From: Oscillospiraceae bacterium
Lineage (GTDB): Bacteria; Bacillota; Clostridia; Oscillospirales; Acutalibacteraceae
Direction: 5' to 3'
Assembly (NCBI GenBank): GCA_031261445.1
Contig: JAISJQ010000055.1
Coordinates: forward strand, 1 to 64,000
Length of the DNA: 64,000 nt
In this document: one piece after another, positions 54,200 through 63,262 of the stretch
Numbering within the stretch: position 1 is the first letter of the stretch
Layout: each line of letters opens with the position of its first letter
Program-made: the position numbers and the translations under genes
The notes under the pieces: generated by a model
Seen by the model: only the letters and a program-made list of their open reading frames with translations
Told to the model about the DNA's origin: nothing
Database searches by the model: none

Positions 54200-56049
54200 G
54201 AGAATTGGCTGTTGTACAGATTGGCGTAGAAGCCCTCCTGCGCCAGCAGCCCCGTGTGCGTGCCTTGCTCCACAATGTCGCCGTCGCGCAGGACGAGGAT
54301 GAGGTCGGCGTCGCGGATGGTGGAGAGGCGGTGGGCAATGACGAAGCTGGTGCGTCCGCGCATGAGGTTGCGCATGGCGCGTTGAATGCGCTCCTCCGTG
54401 CGGGTATCCACGGAACTGGTGGCCTCGTCCAGAATGAGGATGGGGCGATCGGCGAGGATGGAACGCGCAATGGTGAGCAGTTGCCGCTGCCCTTGGGAGA
54501 GGTTGCCCGCGTCCTCGGCCAGATGGGTGTTGTAGCCCTCGGAGAGCGTCTTGATGAAATGGTCGGCGTGCGCGGCTTTGGCCGCGGCGATGACCTCCTC
54601 GTCCGTGGCGTCCAGCCGCCCATAGCGGATGTTCTCCAGAATCGTGCCCGAAAAGAGCCAGGTGTCTTGCAGCACCATCCCAAAGCCCTCCCGCAACGTG
54701 TGGCGGGGCAGGGTGCGGATGTCGTGGTTATCGATGAGGATTGCGCCGCTGTCCACGTCATAGAAGCGCATGAGGAGCTTGACGATGGTGGTTTTGCCCG
54801 CGCCGGTGGGGCCCACAATGGCCACAGTTTGGCCGGGCTGGACGTTGCAGCAAAAGTCGTTGATGATGGTTTTCTCTGGCAGGTAGCCAAAGTGCACATG
54901 CTGAAAGTCGTTCGTGCCGCTGAAACGGGTGGGCACGGCGGTGGGGTCGACCACTGCGTCGGGGCTCTCTTCTTCCTCTTCTAGGAACTCGAACACACGC
55001 TCGGCGGCGGCGGCCATGGACTGGAACTGGTTGCCCACCTGTGCCAACTGCTGGATGGGCTGGGTGAAGTTGCGGATGTAGTTGATGAACGAGACGATGC
55101 TGCCCACGGTCAGCTCACCGCTGGCGGCCAGCACCGCGCCGTAGACCACCACGCCCACGTAACCCAGATTGCCCACGAACTGCATGATGGGCATCATGAG
55201 CCCGGAGAGGAACTGGCTTTTCCACGCGCTGGTGAAGAGCTTTTCGTTCGTCTTCTTAAAGGTCTCCATGGCCGTGTCCTCGTAGCCAAAGAGCTTGACG
55301 ACAGTCTGCCCGGCAAAGGTCTCTTCCACCTGACCGTTGATTTCGCCCAGATACTTCTGTTGGCGCTTGAAGTGCTTTTGGCTCAGAGACATGATGAGAC
55401 CAATGAGCCCGGCGGAAATGGGGATGAGCAGCAGCGCGATGAGCGTCATTTTCCACGAGGTCTTGAACATCATCACCGCCACGCCGATGAGGCTGGTGAC
55501 AGAGAAAATGAACTGCGTGAAGCACTGCTGGAGCGACTGGCTGAGGGTGTCCACATCGTTGGTGATGCGCGAGAGGATGTCGCCGATGGGTTGGCTCTCG
55601 AAGTAGCGCATAGGCAGGCGGCCGATTTTCTGGCTGATCTGCGTGCGGAACTTGTAGCTGATGTTTTGGCTAATCTGCGTGGCAATCAAGCCCTCGCATA
55701 GGTGCGCGAGTCCACTCGCCCCGTACAGCACCAGCAAGAAGCCCAGCGTGTAGCCAATCTTGCCCAGATCAATGTCGCCACTGCCGGAGCTTTTGGCCGT
55801 GATTCCCTGGGTCAGCAGGTCAAACGCCTCGCCCAGCACCTGTGGGCCATACACAAAGCACACCGTGCCCGCGACAGAGAGGATGAGCACAAAGATGGAT
55901 TGCACGGGGTATTCGCCTATGCGGCGCAGGAGCTTGCCCAGCGTGCCCTTAAAGTTCTTGGCCTTCTCCCCATGCATCCCGTGGCCACTGCCCGGGCCGT
56001 GGCGCGGGGGACGGGAGGTGGTGGAGGTGATTTTGGTGTTGTCAGCCAT
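54190..56049 (-). CDS. ABC exporter half-transporter, subunit 2 (catalytic NBD)
   Basis: 619 residues from the ATG overlapping the upstream gene by 8 bp. A Gly/His-rich N-terminal tail precedes six membrane helices and an ATP-binding domain with IVGPTGAGKTTIVKLL (Walker A), NLSQGQRQLLTIARS (signature), LILDEATSSVD (Walker B with catalytic Glu) and FVIAHRLSTI. It pairs with the 751-residue subunit. Multidrug or lipid-linked substrate export is usual for such MarR-linked pairs. The stop codon is in a family C repeat. Confidence 0.93.
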   Translation of the reverse strand: MADNTKITSTTSRPPRHGPGSGHGMHGEKAKNFKGTLGKLLRRIGEYPVQSIFVLILSVAGTVCFVYGPQVLGEAFDLLTQGITAKSSGSGDIDLGKIGYTLGFLLVLYGASGLAHLCEGLIATQISQNISYKFRTQISQKIGRLPMRYFESQPIGDILSRITNDVDTLSQSLQQCFTQFIFSVTSLIGVAVMMFKTSWKMTLIALLLIPISAGLIGLIMSLSQKHFKRQQKYLGEINGQVEETFAGQTVVKLFGYEDTAMETFKKTNEKLFTSAWKSQFLSGLMMPIMQFVGNLGYVGVVVYGAVLAASGELTVGSIVSFINYIRNFTQPIQQLAQVGNQFQSMAAAAERVFEFLEEEEESPDAVVDPTAVPTRFSGTNDFQHVHFGYLPEKTIINDFCCNVQPGQTVAIVGPTGAGKTTIVKLLMRFYDVDSGAILIDNHDIRTLPRHTLREGFGMVLQDTWLFSGTILENIRYGRLDATDEEVIAAAKAAHADHFIKTLSEGYNTHLAEDAGNLSQGQRQLLTIARSILADRPILILDEATSSVDTRTEERIQRAMRNLMRGRTSFVIAHRLSTIRDADLILVLRDGDIVEQGTHTGLLAQEGFYANLYNSQFSYN

Positions 56050-58297
56050 TGGACACACCCCCTTTCTGTAGTTCTTCTTCGCTCAGCTGACTGCGGGCAA
56101 TCTCTTGGTATTCCGCGCAGCTTTGCATCAGCTCGCTGTGCGTGCCCTTGCCCACGATATGCCCTTCGTCCAGCACCAAGATTTGGTCGGCATGGAGCAC
56201 GGTGGCGATGCGCTGGGCGACGATGATGACCGCCGCGTCGCTGATTTCGGTATGGATGGCGTGGCGCAGGGCGGCGTCGGTCTTAAAGTCCAGCGCGGAG
56301 AACGAATCATCGAACACAAAGAGTTTGGGGTCTTTGGCGATGGCGCGGGCAATGGCGAGGCGTTGCCGTTGACCGCCGGACACGTTCGTGCCGCCTTGGG
56401 CAATCTCGCTGCCGTATTGGTCGTCTTTCTCTAGGATGAAGTCCTCGGCCTGCGCAATGCGTGCGGCGCGGTGGAGCTCTTCTTCGCTGATGTCCTCCGA
56501 ACCAAAGCGCAGGTTGCTCTCAATCGTGCCAGAGAAGAGCACGGCCTGCTGGGGGATATAGCCGATGAGGGAGCGCAGCTTTTTCTGGCTGAGCGCCCGC
56601 ACGTCCACGCCGTCGATGGTCACGCTGCCTTCGGTGACATCATATAGGCGCGGGATGAGTTGCACCAGCGTGGATTTGCCCGAACCCGTGCCGCCCAGAA
56701 TGGCCGTGGTCTGCCCCGGCGTGGCGGTGAAGCTGATGTGTTCCAGCACGTTTTCTTCCGCGCCGGGGAAGCGGAAGGAGACATCGTCAAAGGCGACTTC
56801 ACCCTTCCAATCCACGCCGTCGTCCTCATCGATGTAAGGATCGAGCACAGAGGGCGGCGTTTTGAGCACTTCATTGATGCGCCCGGCGGCCACTTCGGCG
56901 CGGGGCAAGAAGACGAAAATCATCGCCAGCATCACAAAGCTCATGACAATCTGCATGGTGTAGGACATGAACGCCATGATGCCGCCCAGTTGATCCGCCC
57001 CGCCAACCGCCGCGCCCTTCGCGCCGAACCACACAATCACCACCGTGAGCGCGTTGATAAAGAAGAAGAACACGGGCATCAGCCCCGCCATGGCGCGACC
57101 AGTGAAGAGTTGGTTTTTCAGCAGCGCGGCACTGGCCTCCTGCATCCGCTCTTCCTCGTGCTTTTCGCGGCTGAAGGCGCGGATGACGGGCACGCCCGTG
57201 AGGATTTCGCGGCTCACCAGATTCAGGCGATCCACCAGCGTTTGCATGATGCGGAATTTGGGCAGCACCGTGAGCGCCACGGCGACCAGCACCGCCAGCA
57301 AGGTGGCCACCGCCACCGCCAGAATCCAGCTCAAGTCGTTGTGTTCGTTGATGACCTTGATGACGCCGCCCACGCCCAGCATGGGCGCATAGAGCACAAT
57401 GCGGATGACCATGACCACGGCCATTTGGATGTGCTGGATGTCGTTGGTGGAGCGCGTGACGAGGGAGGCGGGGGAGAATTTGTCCAGCTCCGCACGGCTA
57501 AAGCTCAGCACGCGATGATAGAGCTGTCCGCGCAGTTTGCGGGCGATTTTCGCCGCCGCGCGTCCGGCCAGCAGCACCACAAAGATGGCGCACACCGTGG
57601 CGGCCAAGCTTACGCCCAGCATTTGCGCCCCGACTTTGATGATGTAGTCGCGTTGGATTTTGTCGGTATCCACGCCGATTTTGCTGTATTCTTCGCGCAT
57701 CGCAGTGATGTCTTGCGCGGCCAAAAATTGCTCGGCAAAGTCGCCCATCTGGCCGCCGATCATCTGCTCCATGCCCGCCAGCAGTTTTGCCTTCGCGCTG
57801 GGATCGGCCGCCTGCGCCATTCGTTGAAGCTCAGGGTTGGTCTGCTTGACCATCTCTTCCAGTCCCGCGCGCATTTGCGGGTCGGTCTCCGCCGGGAGCG
57901 CACGCAGTGTGGCCGGCAAGCCCAAAATCGCCAGCGGAACTTTGAGCAGTTCCTCCAACGCCGGGCGGACATCCTTTAGATCGGGCAGGTCGATGGTCTC
58001 CAAATCCCCCAGTGCCAAGGTCTGCTCCGCAAGCGGGGCATCGGGATTCTCCAGCCGATAGGCATGGGTGAGTAGCGGAATTTTGTCTTCGGGGATGAAC
58101 AGTTGCAAGTCCCCGAACATTTGGGCACTCATGCGCACGGGGATGGTCTCATCAATGCCGTACTTCTGGATGCCCACATCCACTAGCTTTTTGGTGTATT
58201 CGGGCACCATCAGGTCGCACTGCACCTGCGCATACAGTAGCACCAGCACAATGAGCACAGAGCCCAGACAGTTCTTTAGGTAAGCGAAAATTTTCAA
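56042..58297 (-). CDS. ABC exporter half-transporter, subunit 1 (degenerate NBD, large insert)
   Basis: 751 residues, TTG start overlapping the MarR stop, with GGAGG upstream. Between the first and second membrane helices is an extracytoplasmic insert of about 180 residues (from PEYTKKLVDVGIQ to QRDYIIKVGAQ), rich in Asp, Glu and Met. The nucleotide-binding domain has GGTGSGKSTLVQLI and TNVSGGQRQRLAIARA, but Walker B is LFVFDDSFSALD, with Asp instead of catalytic Glu, as in the degenerate site of heterodimeric exporters. It works with the next gene product. Confidence 0.93.
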   Translation of the reverse strand: MKIFAYLKNCLGSVLIVLVLLYAQVQCDLMVPEYTKKLVDVGIQKYGIDETIPVRMSAQMFGDLQLFIPEDKIPLLTHAYRLENPDAPLAEQTLALGDLETIDLPDLKDVRPALEELLKVPLAILGLPATLRALPAETDPQMRAGLEEMVKQTNPELQRMAQAADPSAKAKLLAGMEQMIGGQMGDFAEQFLAAQDITAMREEYSKIGVDTDKIQRDYIIKVGAQMLGVSLAATVCAIFVVLLAGRAAAKIARKLRGQLYHRVLSFSRAELDKFSPASLVTRSTNDIQHIQMAVVMVIRIVLYAPMLGVGGVIKVINEHNDLSWILAVAVATLLAVLVAVALTVLPKFRIMQTLVDRLNLVSREILTGVPVIRAFSREKHEEERMQEASAALLKNQLFTGRAMAGLMPVFFFFINALTVVIVWFGAKGAAVGGADQLGGIMAFMSYTMQIVMSFVMLAMIFVFLPRAEVAAGRINEVLKTPPSVLDPYIDEDDGVDWKGEVAFDDVSFRFPGAEENVLEHISFTATPGQTTAILGGTGSGKSTLVQLIPRLYDVTEGSVTIDGVDVRALSQKKLRSLIGYIPQQAVLFSGTIESNLRFGSEDISEEELHRAARIAQAEDFILEKDDQYGSEIAQGGTNVSGGQRQRLAIARAIAKDPKLFVFDDSFSALDFKTDAALRHAIHTEISDAAVIIVAQRIATVLHADQILVLDEGHIVGKGTHSELMQSCAEYQEIARSQLSEEELQKGGVSNG

Positions 58298-58731
58298 AAC
58301 GCTTCAACCTCCATTTCTTCTTTTGCGGCGGACAAAAATTGTCCGAACAGGGCGACGAATTGCTCCGCCTGCGTTTCCCCCATACGCGCCAGTGCGTTGC
58401 CCACGCGGTGGATTAGGTAGCGCTCCTTGATGGCGGTGTGCCGCTTGCCGTGCTCGGTGAGGTGTACCAGCACGCGGCGGCGGTCGTGCACGTCCGCTTC
58501 GCGCGTGATGTAGCCACGGTTTTCCAGATCGCTGAGCAAACTGGACATGCGCGGACCCGAATTTTGCAGTGCGCTGCTCAGGTCGCCGGGCAGTGCGCGG
58601 TTGCCGTGGTGACGCAGTTTTTCCATGGCTATGTGGTCGGCCTTGAGCATCTTGCCAAAGTTCTCCAGCACACTGCGGCGGTTTTCGCGCAGCAGCGTCA
58701 GGAAGGTCTCAGCCAGTTCGGTGCTTTCCAT
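58294..58731 (-). CDS. MarR-family transcriptional regulator
   Basis: 145 residues from the ATG with AGGAG upstream. Winged-helix pattern: LPGDLSSALQNSGPRMSSLL, SDLENRGYITREADVHDRRR (wing with DxRR) and LVHLTEHGKRHTAIKERYL. It heads an operon with the two ABC exporter genes and most likely represses it; an inverted repeat TTAGCGTGGCTAA touches the -10 of its promoter. Confidence 0.92.
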   Translation of the reverse strand: MESTELAETFLTLLRENRRSVLENFGKMLKADHIAMEKLRHHGNRALPGDLSSALQNSGPRMSSLLSDLENRGYITREADVHDRRRVLVHLTEHGKRHTAIKERYLIHRVGNALARMGETQAEQFVALFGQFLSAAKEEMEVEAF

Positions 58732-58774
58732 GCTTGATTTCTCCTTTCGCAAAATAAATAACCACCGTGAATAG

Positions 58775-58815
58775 TTAGCGTGGCTAAGTATATCACCCAG
58801 CAGGTGCAATGTCAA
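58775..58815 (-). promoter_or_regulatory. Promoter and likely MarR operator
   Basis: Minus strand TTGACA (58815-58810), 17 bp, TATACT (58792-58787). The dyad TTAGC-CAC-GCTAA (58787-58775) begins at the last base of the -10, a position suited to autorepression. Confidence 0.65.
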
Positions 58816-58844
58816 GCCCTTTTTTGCGATTTGTGAATAATGAC

Positions 58845-58925
58845 AAAGCAGAGGGCAGATATCAGAGGACAGAAGGCTCAATTGCACCAAAGAGCTGTCT
58901 TCTGCCCTCTGATTTCTGATTTCTC
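58845..58925. repeat. Family F inverted pair
   Basis: CAAAGCAGAGGGCAGATATC and GACAGAAG on one arm, CTTCTGCCCTCTGATTTCTG on the other; together they can form a hairpin. Confidence 0.6.
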
Positions 58926-58935
58926 AAATGGTATA

Positions 58936-58964
58936 TTGTGATTTTGGCCGCAGTATGTTATAAT
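58936..58964 (+). promoter_or_regulatory. Sigma-A promoter of pgsA-clpE-mtaB
   Basis: TTGTGA (58936-58941), 17 bp, TATAAT (58959-58964). Confidence 0.7.
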
Positions 58965-58997
58965 AATAGAATACGAGTTTTGCACAGGGGGGACACA

Positions 58998-59642
58998 GTG
59001 GGTGCTTATATCAAAAAAAATCTAACCGTGCCGAATTTGATCTGCGTGGGGCGAATTTTGCTTTTGATCCCGTTTGTCTTGCTGTATTTGCGCGGGCAAT
59101 ACGCGTGGGCGCTGGGCTTATTGGTGCTCAGCGGCGTGTCGGACATTCTGGACGGCACGATTGCGCGTCGCTTCAACCAAGTGAGCGAGCTGGGCAAACT
59201 GCTCGACCCTGTGGCGGACAAAGTCACGCAAATCACGCTGGCCATCGTGCTGCTGATCCAATTCATGCACGCCCAAACGGAGCTCATGCGCACTTACGCT
59301 TGGATTTTCCTTGTGTTTTTGGGCAAGGACTTGTTCATGCTCGCGGGCGGCGCGGCGATGCTTTTGCTCAAGATGCGCCCACAACCGGCGGAGATTTTCG
59401 GCAAGATTTCCACCATCATGTTCTATATCATCATGTCGTTCCTGCTGGGCTTTGCGCCGGAGATCGGCGCGATTGCGCAGCGCTACCCCGCGCTGACCTT
59501 CTCGCCAACGCTGGTAATTATTCTCGTCGCGCTCAGCGCCCTGCTCACCCTCGCCGCGCTGGCCAGCTACGTGCCGGGCATCGCAAAAGAAGTCAAACGC
59601 GGGTTTGCCGCGCGTGCGGCCTCTGCCTCCGAAGAAGTCTAA
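58998..59642 (+). CDS. pgsA: CDP-diacylglycerol-glycerol-3-phosphate 3-phosphatidyltransferase
   Basis: 214 residues from the GTG with AGGGGGG upstream. The CDP-alcohol phosphotransferase motif is complete (SDILDGTIARRFNQ, GKLLDPVADK: DxxDGxxAR-x8-GxxxDxxxD). About five to six membrane helices. It makes phosphatidylglycerol phosphate, the precursor of phosphatidylglycerol and cardiolipin. The C-terminal cytoplasmic tail is basic then acidic. clpE follows 17 bp later. Confidence 0.92.
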   Translation: MGAYIKKNLTVPNLICVGRILLLIPFVLLYLRGQYAWALGLLVLSGVSDILDGTIARRFNQVSELGKLLDPVADKVTQITLAIVLLIQFMHAQTELMRTYAWIFLVFLGKDLFMLAGGAAMLLLKMRPQPAEIFGKISTIMFYIIMSFLLGFAPEIGAIAQRYPALTFSPTLVIILVALSALLTLAALASYVPGIAKEVKRGFAARAASASEEV

Positions 59643-59659
59643 GCTGAAGGAAAAAACAA

Positions 59660-61969
59660 ATGGAAATGTGCCAAGTCTGCGGGAAACGCCCCGCGCAGTT
59701 CAACATTGTGACCAAAGATGAAGCGGGCGAAACGCTCTCGCGCTGGCTGTGTTTGCCCTGTGCGCTGAAGGAAAACATCGGCCCGGCGCAGGCCATGCTC
59801 AAGAGTATGGGAATGCCCGAGGAGGAACTGGAGGGCATGGAAGAGCAGATGGAAGATCTGTTTGAAAACATGGATATGGAGGGCTTCACGCCGCCCATGG
59901 GCACGCAGTTGCCCCGCTTTGGCTTCTTTAATGGTGCGGGCCCGTTTGCGCCGCAGTTGCCAGAGGAAAAACCCGCCGAACCCGATGCCGCGCCCGCCAG
60001 CAAAGACAAAAAAGCGAAAAAGGCCAAGAAAAAACAAGAGAGCCCCGCCAAAGAGCCGCGCAAATATCTGAGCAAATTCTGCACGGATTTGACCCAGCGT
60101 GCCCGAGACGGCAAGGTGGACAAGATCATCGGGCGCGACCGCGAAATCGCCCGCGCGGTGCAGATTCTCTGCCGCCGCACCAAGAATAACCCCTGCCTCA
60201 TCGGCGAGCCCGGCGTGGGGAAGACGGCCATCGCGGAGGGGCTGGCACTGAGAATCGCGGAAAGCGACGTGCCCGCGAAGCTACAAAACAAAGAGATCCA
60301 GCTGCTGGATTTGACGGCACTGGTGGCCGGGACAAGCTACCGCGGTCAGTTTGAGGCGCGTGTGCGCGGCCTAATCCAAGAGGTGAAGCAGGAGGGCAAC
60401 ATCATCCTCTTCATCGACGAAGTGCACAATCTGGTGGGCGCGGGCGGCGCGGAAGACGCGATGAACGCCGCGAACATCCTTAAGCCCGCCCTGAGCCGTG
60501 GGGAAATTCAGATCATCGGCGCGACGACTTTCAACGAATACCGCAAGCACATCGAAAAAGACAGCGCACTGGAGCGCCGCCTACAGCCCGTGAAGGTGGA
60601 AGAGCCCAGCCTGGAGGAAGCCTGCGAAGTACTGTTGGGCATCAAGAGCTACTACGAGGACTACCACCGCGTGCGCATCTCTGACGCGCTGGTGCGACAG
60701 GCCGTCACGCTCAGCGAGCGGTATATCAACGACCGCTTTTTGCCGGACAAGGCCATCGACATTCTGGACGAGGCGTGTACGGCGGCGAATCTGCGCAACC
60801 CGGCCATCTCCGCGCTCGAAATCGCGGAGGCAAAAGTGGCCGAGGATACCGCCGAAATTGAGGAGCTGGAAGCCGCCGAGGAAATCGACTACGAGCGCAT
60901 CGCCCGGCTGAAAGTCGCGCTGGCGCAAGCGGAAACGCGCCTGCCTGACCTGCGCGAAAAGGCCGCCGACAACCGCGTGGTGGTGGACGATCTCGCCCGC
61001 GCGATTCAGCTGTGGACAGGCATTCCGGCGCAGAAAATCTTGGAGAGTGACCTGCGCCGCCTGAGTGCGCTGGAGGACAATCTACGCCGTAAATTGGTGG
61101 GGCAGGAGGAGGCCGTAGGGCTGGTGGCCGCGGCGGTGCGGCGCGGTCGGGTGCAGATCAGCACCCGCAGACGCCCGGCGAGTTTCATCTTTGTGGGTCC
61201 CACGGGCGTGGGCAAAACGGAGCTGGTGAAGCTACTGGCGCGGGAACTCTTCGACACGCCCGAGACGCTCATTCGGCTGGATATGAGCGAATTCATGGAA
61301 AAACACGCGGTTTCGCGCATCATCGGCTCGCCCCCGGGCTACGTGGGCTACGATGAGGCGGGGCAGTTGACGGAGAAAGTGCGCCGCAAGCCCTACTCCA
61401 TCGTGCTCTTTGACGAGATTGAAAAAGCGCACCCGGACGTGATGAATATCCTCTTGCAGATCCTCGATGAGGGGAAAATTACCGATGCGCATGGCCGTAA
61501 TGTGGATTTTTCCAACACGGTCATCGTCATGACCAGCAACGTGGGCAGCGACCGCAAGGAAAATGTGCTGGGCTTTGGCAACACCCGCGCCGAATTCGCC
61601 AAAGAGAAGGCCTTGGCGGCACTGCGGGACTTCCTGCGCCCGGAATTCATTGGCCGCGTGGACGAAGTGGTGGTCTTCCGCGACCTCGTGCGTGCCGACT
61701 ACGAGCACATCGCGGGGCTGATGCTGGGCGAACTGGTCGAGCCGCTGAAGGACAAGGGCATCACCCTCACGTGGCAGGACGACGTGCCCGCGCTCCTCGC
61801 CAAAGACGCTGGCGAGGGGGGGCGCGGCGCACGCGACCTGCGCAACGTCCTGCGCAAACAGGTGGAGGACAAAATCGCCACGCTGCTCATCCAAAACAGT
61901 GAAGAGCAGCTGCGCGGGATCTCTCTGGCGGTCAAAGACGATGCGCTGGACGTGGTTGGAACTGAATAA
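59660..61969 (+). CDS. clpE: ClpE-like AAA+ unfoldase with N-terminal zinc finger
   Basis: 769 residues. The N-terminus has a four-cysteine zinc finger (Cys4, Cys7, Cys31, Cys34), typical of ClpE, followed by a Lys/Ala-rich linker instead of the usual Clp N-domain repeats. Two AAA+ modules follow: first CLIGEPGVGKTAIAEG, ILFIDEVHNLVGAGG; second FIFVGPTGVGKTELVKLLAR, SIVLFDEIEKAHPDV and GSPPGYVGYDE. A short coiled region (EDTAEIEELEAAEEIDYERI) takes the place of the middle domain. Such proteins feed ClpP. No ctsR/mcsAB neighbours are seen. mtaB begins 2 bp after. Confidence 0.92.
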   Translation: MEMCQVCGKRPAQFNIVTKDEAGETLSRWLCLPCALKENIGPAQAMLKSMGMPEEELEGMEEQMEDLFENMDMEGFTPPMGTQLPRFGFFNGAGPFAPQLPEEKPAEPDAAPASKDKKAKKAKKKQESPAKEPRKYLSKFCTDLTQRARDGKVDKIIGRDREIARAVQILCRRTKNNPCLIGEPGVGKTAIAEGLALRIAESDVPAKLQNKEIQLLDLTALVAGTSYRGQFEARVRGLIQEVKQEGNIILFIDEVHNLVGAGGAEDAMNAANILKPALSRGEIQIIGATTFNEYRKHIEKDSALERRLQPVKVEEPSLEEACEVLLGIKSYYEDYHRVRISDALVRQAVTLSERYINDRFLPDKAIDILDEACTAANLRNPAISALEIAEAKVAEDTAEIEELEAAEEIDYERIARLKVALAQAETRLPDLREKAADNRVVVDDLARAIQLWTGIPAQKILESDLRRLSALEDNLRRKLVGQEEAVGLVAAAVRRGRVQISTRRRPASFIFVGPTGVGKTELVKLLARELFDTPETLIRLDMSEFMEKHAVSRIIGSPPGYVGYDEAGQLTEKVRRKPYSIVLFDEIEKAHPDVMNILLQILDEGKITDAHGRNVDFSNTVIVMTSNVGSDRKENVLGFGNTRAEFAKEKALAALRDFLRPEFIGRVDEVVVFRDLVRADYEHIAGLMLGELVEPLKDKGITLTWQDDVPALLAKDAGEGGRGARDLRNVLRKQVEDKIATLLIQNSEEQLRGISLAVKDDALDVVGTE

Positions 61970-61971
61970 AT

Positions 61972-63258
61972 ATGCAAACGCGTGAATATTCTCTGGAGGC
62001 GCCCAGCGCCACTTTTACGACGCTCGGTTGCAAGGTCAATCAGGCGGAAACCCGCCGTTTGGCCGATGCTTTGCGTGCGCGGGGTTGGCACATTGCAGAG
62101 AGCGGTGCGGCCAGCGATGTGGCGATTATCAACTCATGCGCCGTCACGGCCGAGAGCGTGCGCAAGACGCGGCAGGCTGTGCGCCGCCACAAAAAGCAGC
62201 ACCCGAACGCGCTGGTGGTGCTCTGCGGTTGCATGGTGACGGTGAGCGAAAACCTCCGCGAGGCACTGCCCGAAGCGGACATTTTTCTCACGCAAGAGGA
62301 GAAGGAAACGCTGCCCGATGTGCTCCATCGTGCGCTCAAAATCCCCGCGCAGATCCCGCCCATCGCGCCCCCGATCCCTCGTACTACCTCTGTTCGCGCG
62401 AGCGTGAAAATCCAGGACGGTTGCGACCGTTTTTGTAGCTATTGCGTGATTCCGCACGCGCGGGGACGGGCAAAATCCACCCTGCTGGACGACGTGCTGA
62501 CCGAGTGCCGCGCCCTGCTGACGGGCGACACAAAAGAGCTGGTTCTCACGGGGATCAACCTCTCCACTTGGGGGCAGGAGTGGGGGTTGACCTTGGTGGA
62601 TGTGGCACGCGCCGTGGGCGCACTGCCGGGGCTTTTGCGGCTGCGTTTGGGGTCGCTGGAGCCCTATTTGCTCACCGACACCGTGTGCACGCAGTTGGCG
62701 GAAATTCCCGCGCTGTGCCCACATTTTCACATTTCGCTACAAAGCGGGAGTGACAAAATTTTGCACGCCATGAACCGGCACTACAGCGCCGCGCAGTACG
62801 CCGCGCTCTGCGCAACCCTGCGCCAGCGCGTGCCGGGCTGCAGCATCACCACGGACATTCTGACGGGTTTTCCCGGCGAAACGCAGGATGATTTTGCGGA
62901 AACGATGCAGTTCGCGATGAATATTGCTTTTGAAAAAGTGCATATTTTTCCATTCTCCGCCAGACCTGGCACGCGTGCTTTTACCCTGCCCGACCCGCTC
63001 CCCCGCGCAGAAAAAGAACGCCGCGCACGCGAACTCGGTGCGGCGATGCGGGGGATTCGGCAGCAGTATCTGCAAAGCAATGTGGGACAGACGGTGGAAA
63101 TCCTTGTGGAAGAGCGCGACGGCGAGGGCTTTTTGTGTGGCTACACGCCCAACTACACCGCCGTGCGTGCGCGGGGAGACGCGGACATCGGTACGCTGCA
63201 AAATGTTGTGATTACAGGCGTTGCGGGGGATCTGTGTGTCGGTGACGTGCTCTTGTAA
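61972..63258 (+). CDS. mtaB: tRNA (t6A37) methylthiotransferase MtaB
   Basis: 428 residues. UPF0004 N-terminal domain with FTTLGCKVNQAETRRL, NSCAVTAESVRKTRQ and VVLCGCMV (three cluster cysteines), the radical SAM motif QDGCDRFCSYCVIPHARG, LTGINLSTWG, HISLQSGSD, TDILTGFPGET and a C-terminal TRAM-like domain. It adds a methylthio group to t6A37 of ANN-decoding tRNAs. The stop is 4 bp from the convergent patatin gene. Confidence 0.95.
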   Translation: MQTREYSLEAPSATFTTLGCKVNQAETRRLADALRARGWHIAESGAASDVAIINSCAVTAESVRKTRQAVRRHKKQHPNALVVLCGCMVTVSENLREALPEADIFLTQEEKETLPDVLHRALKIPAQIPPIAPPIPRTTSVRASVKIQDGCDRFCSYCVIPHARGRAKSTLLDDVLTECRALLTGDTKELVLTGINLSTWGQEWGLTLVDVARAVGALPGLLRLRLGSLEPYLLTDTVCTQLAEIPALCPHFHISLQSGSDKILHAMNRHYSAAQYAALCATLRQRVPGCSITTDILTGFPGETQDDFAETMQFAMNIAFEKVHIFPFSARPGTRAFTLPDPLPRAEKERRARELGAAMRGIRQQYLQSNVGQTVEILVEERDGEGFLCGYTPNYTAVRARGDADIGTLQNVVITGVAGDLCVGDVLL

Positions 63259-63262
63259 GGGG

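Noticed and set aside
53985..54200. CRISPR-like or minisatellite array
   Set aside because: Units are degenerate, differ in length and have no regular spacers; they belong to dispersed families F, B and C.
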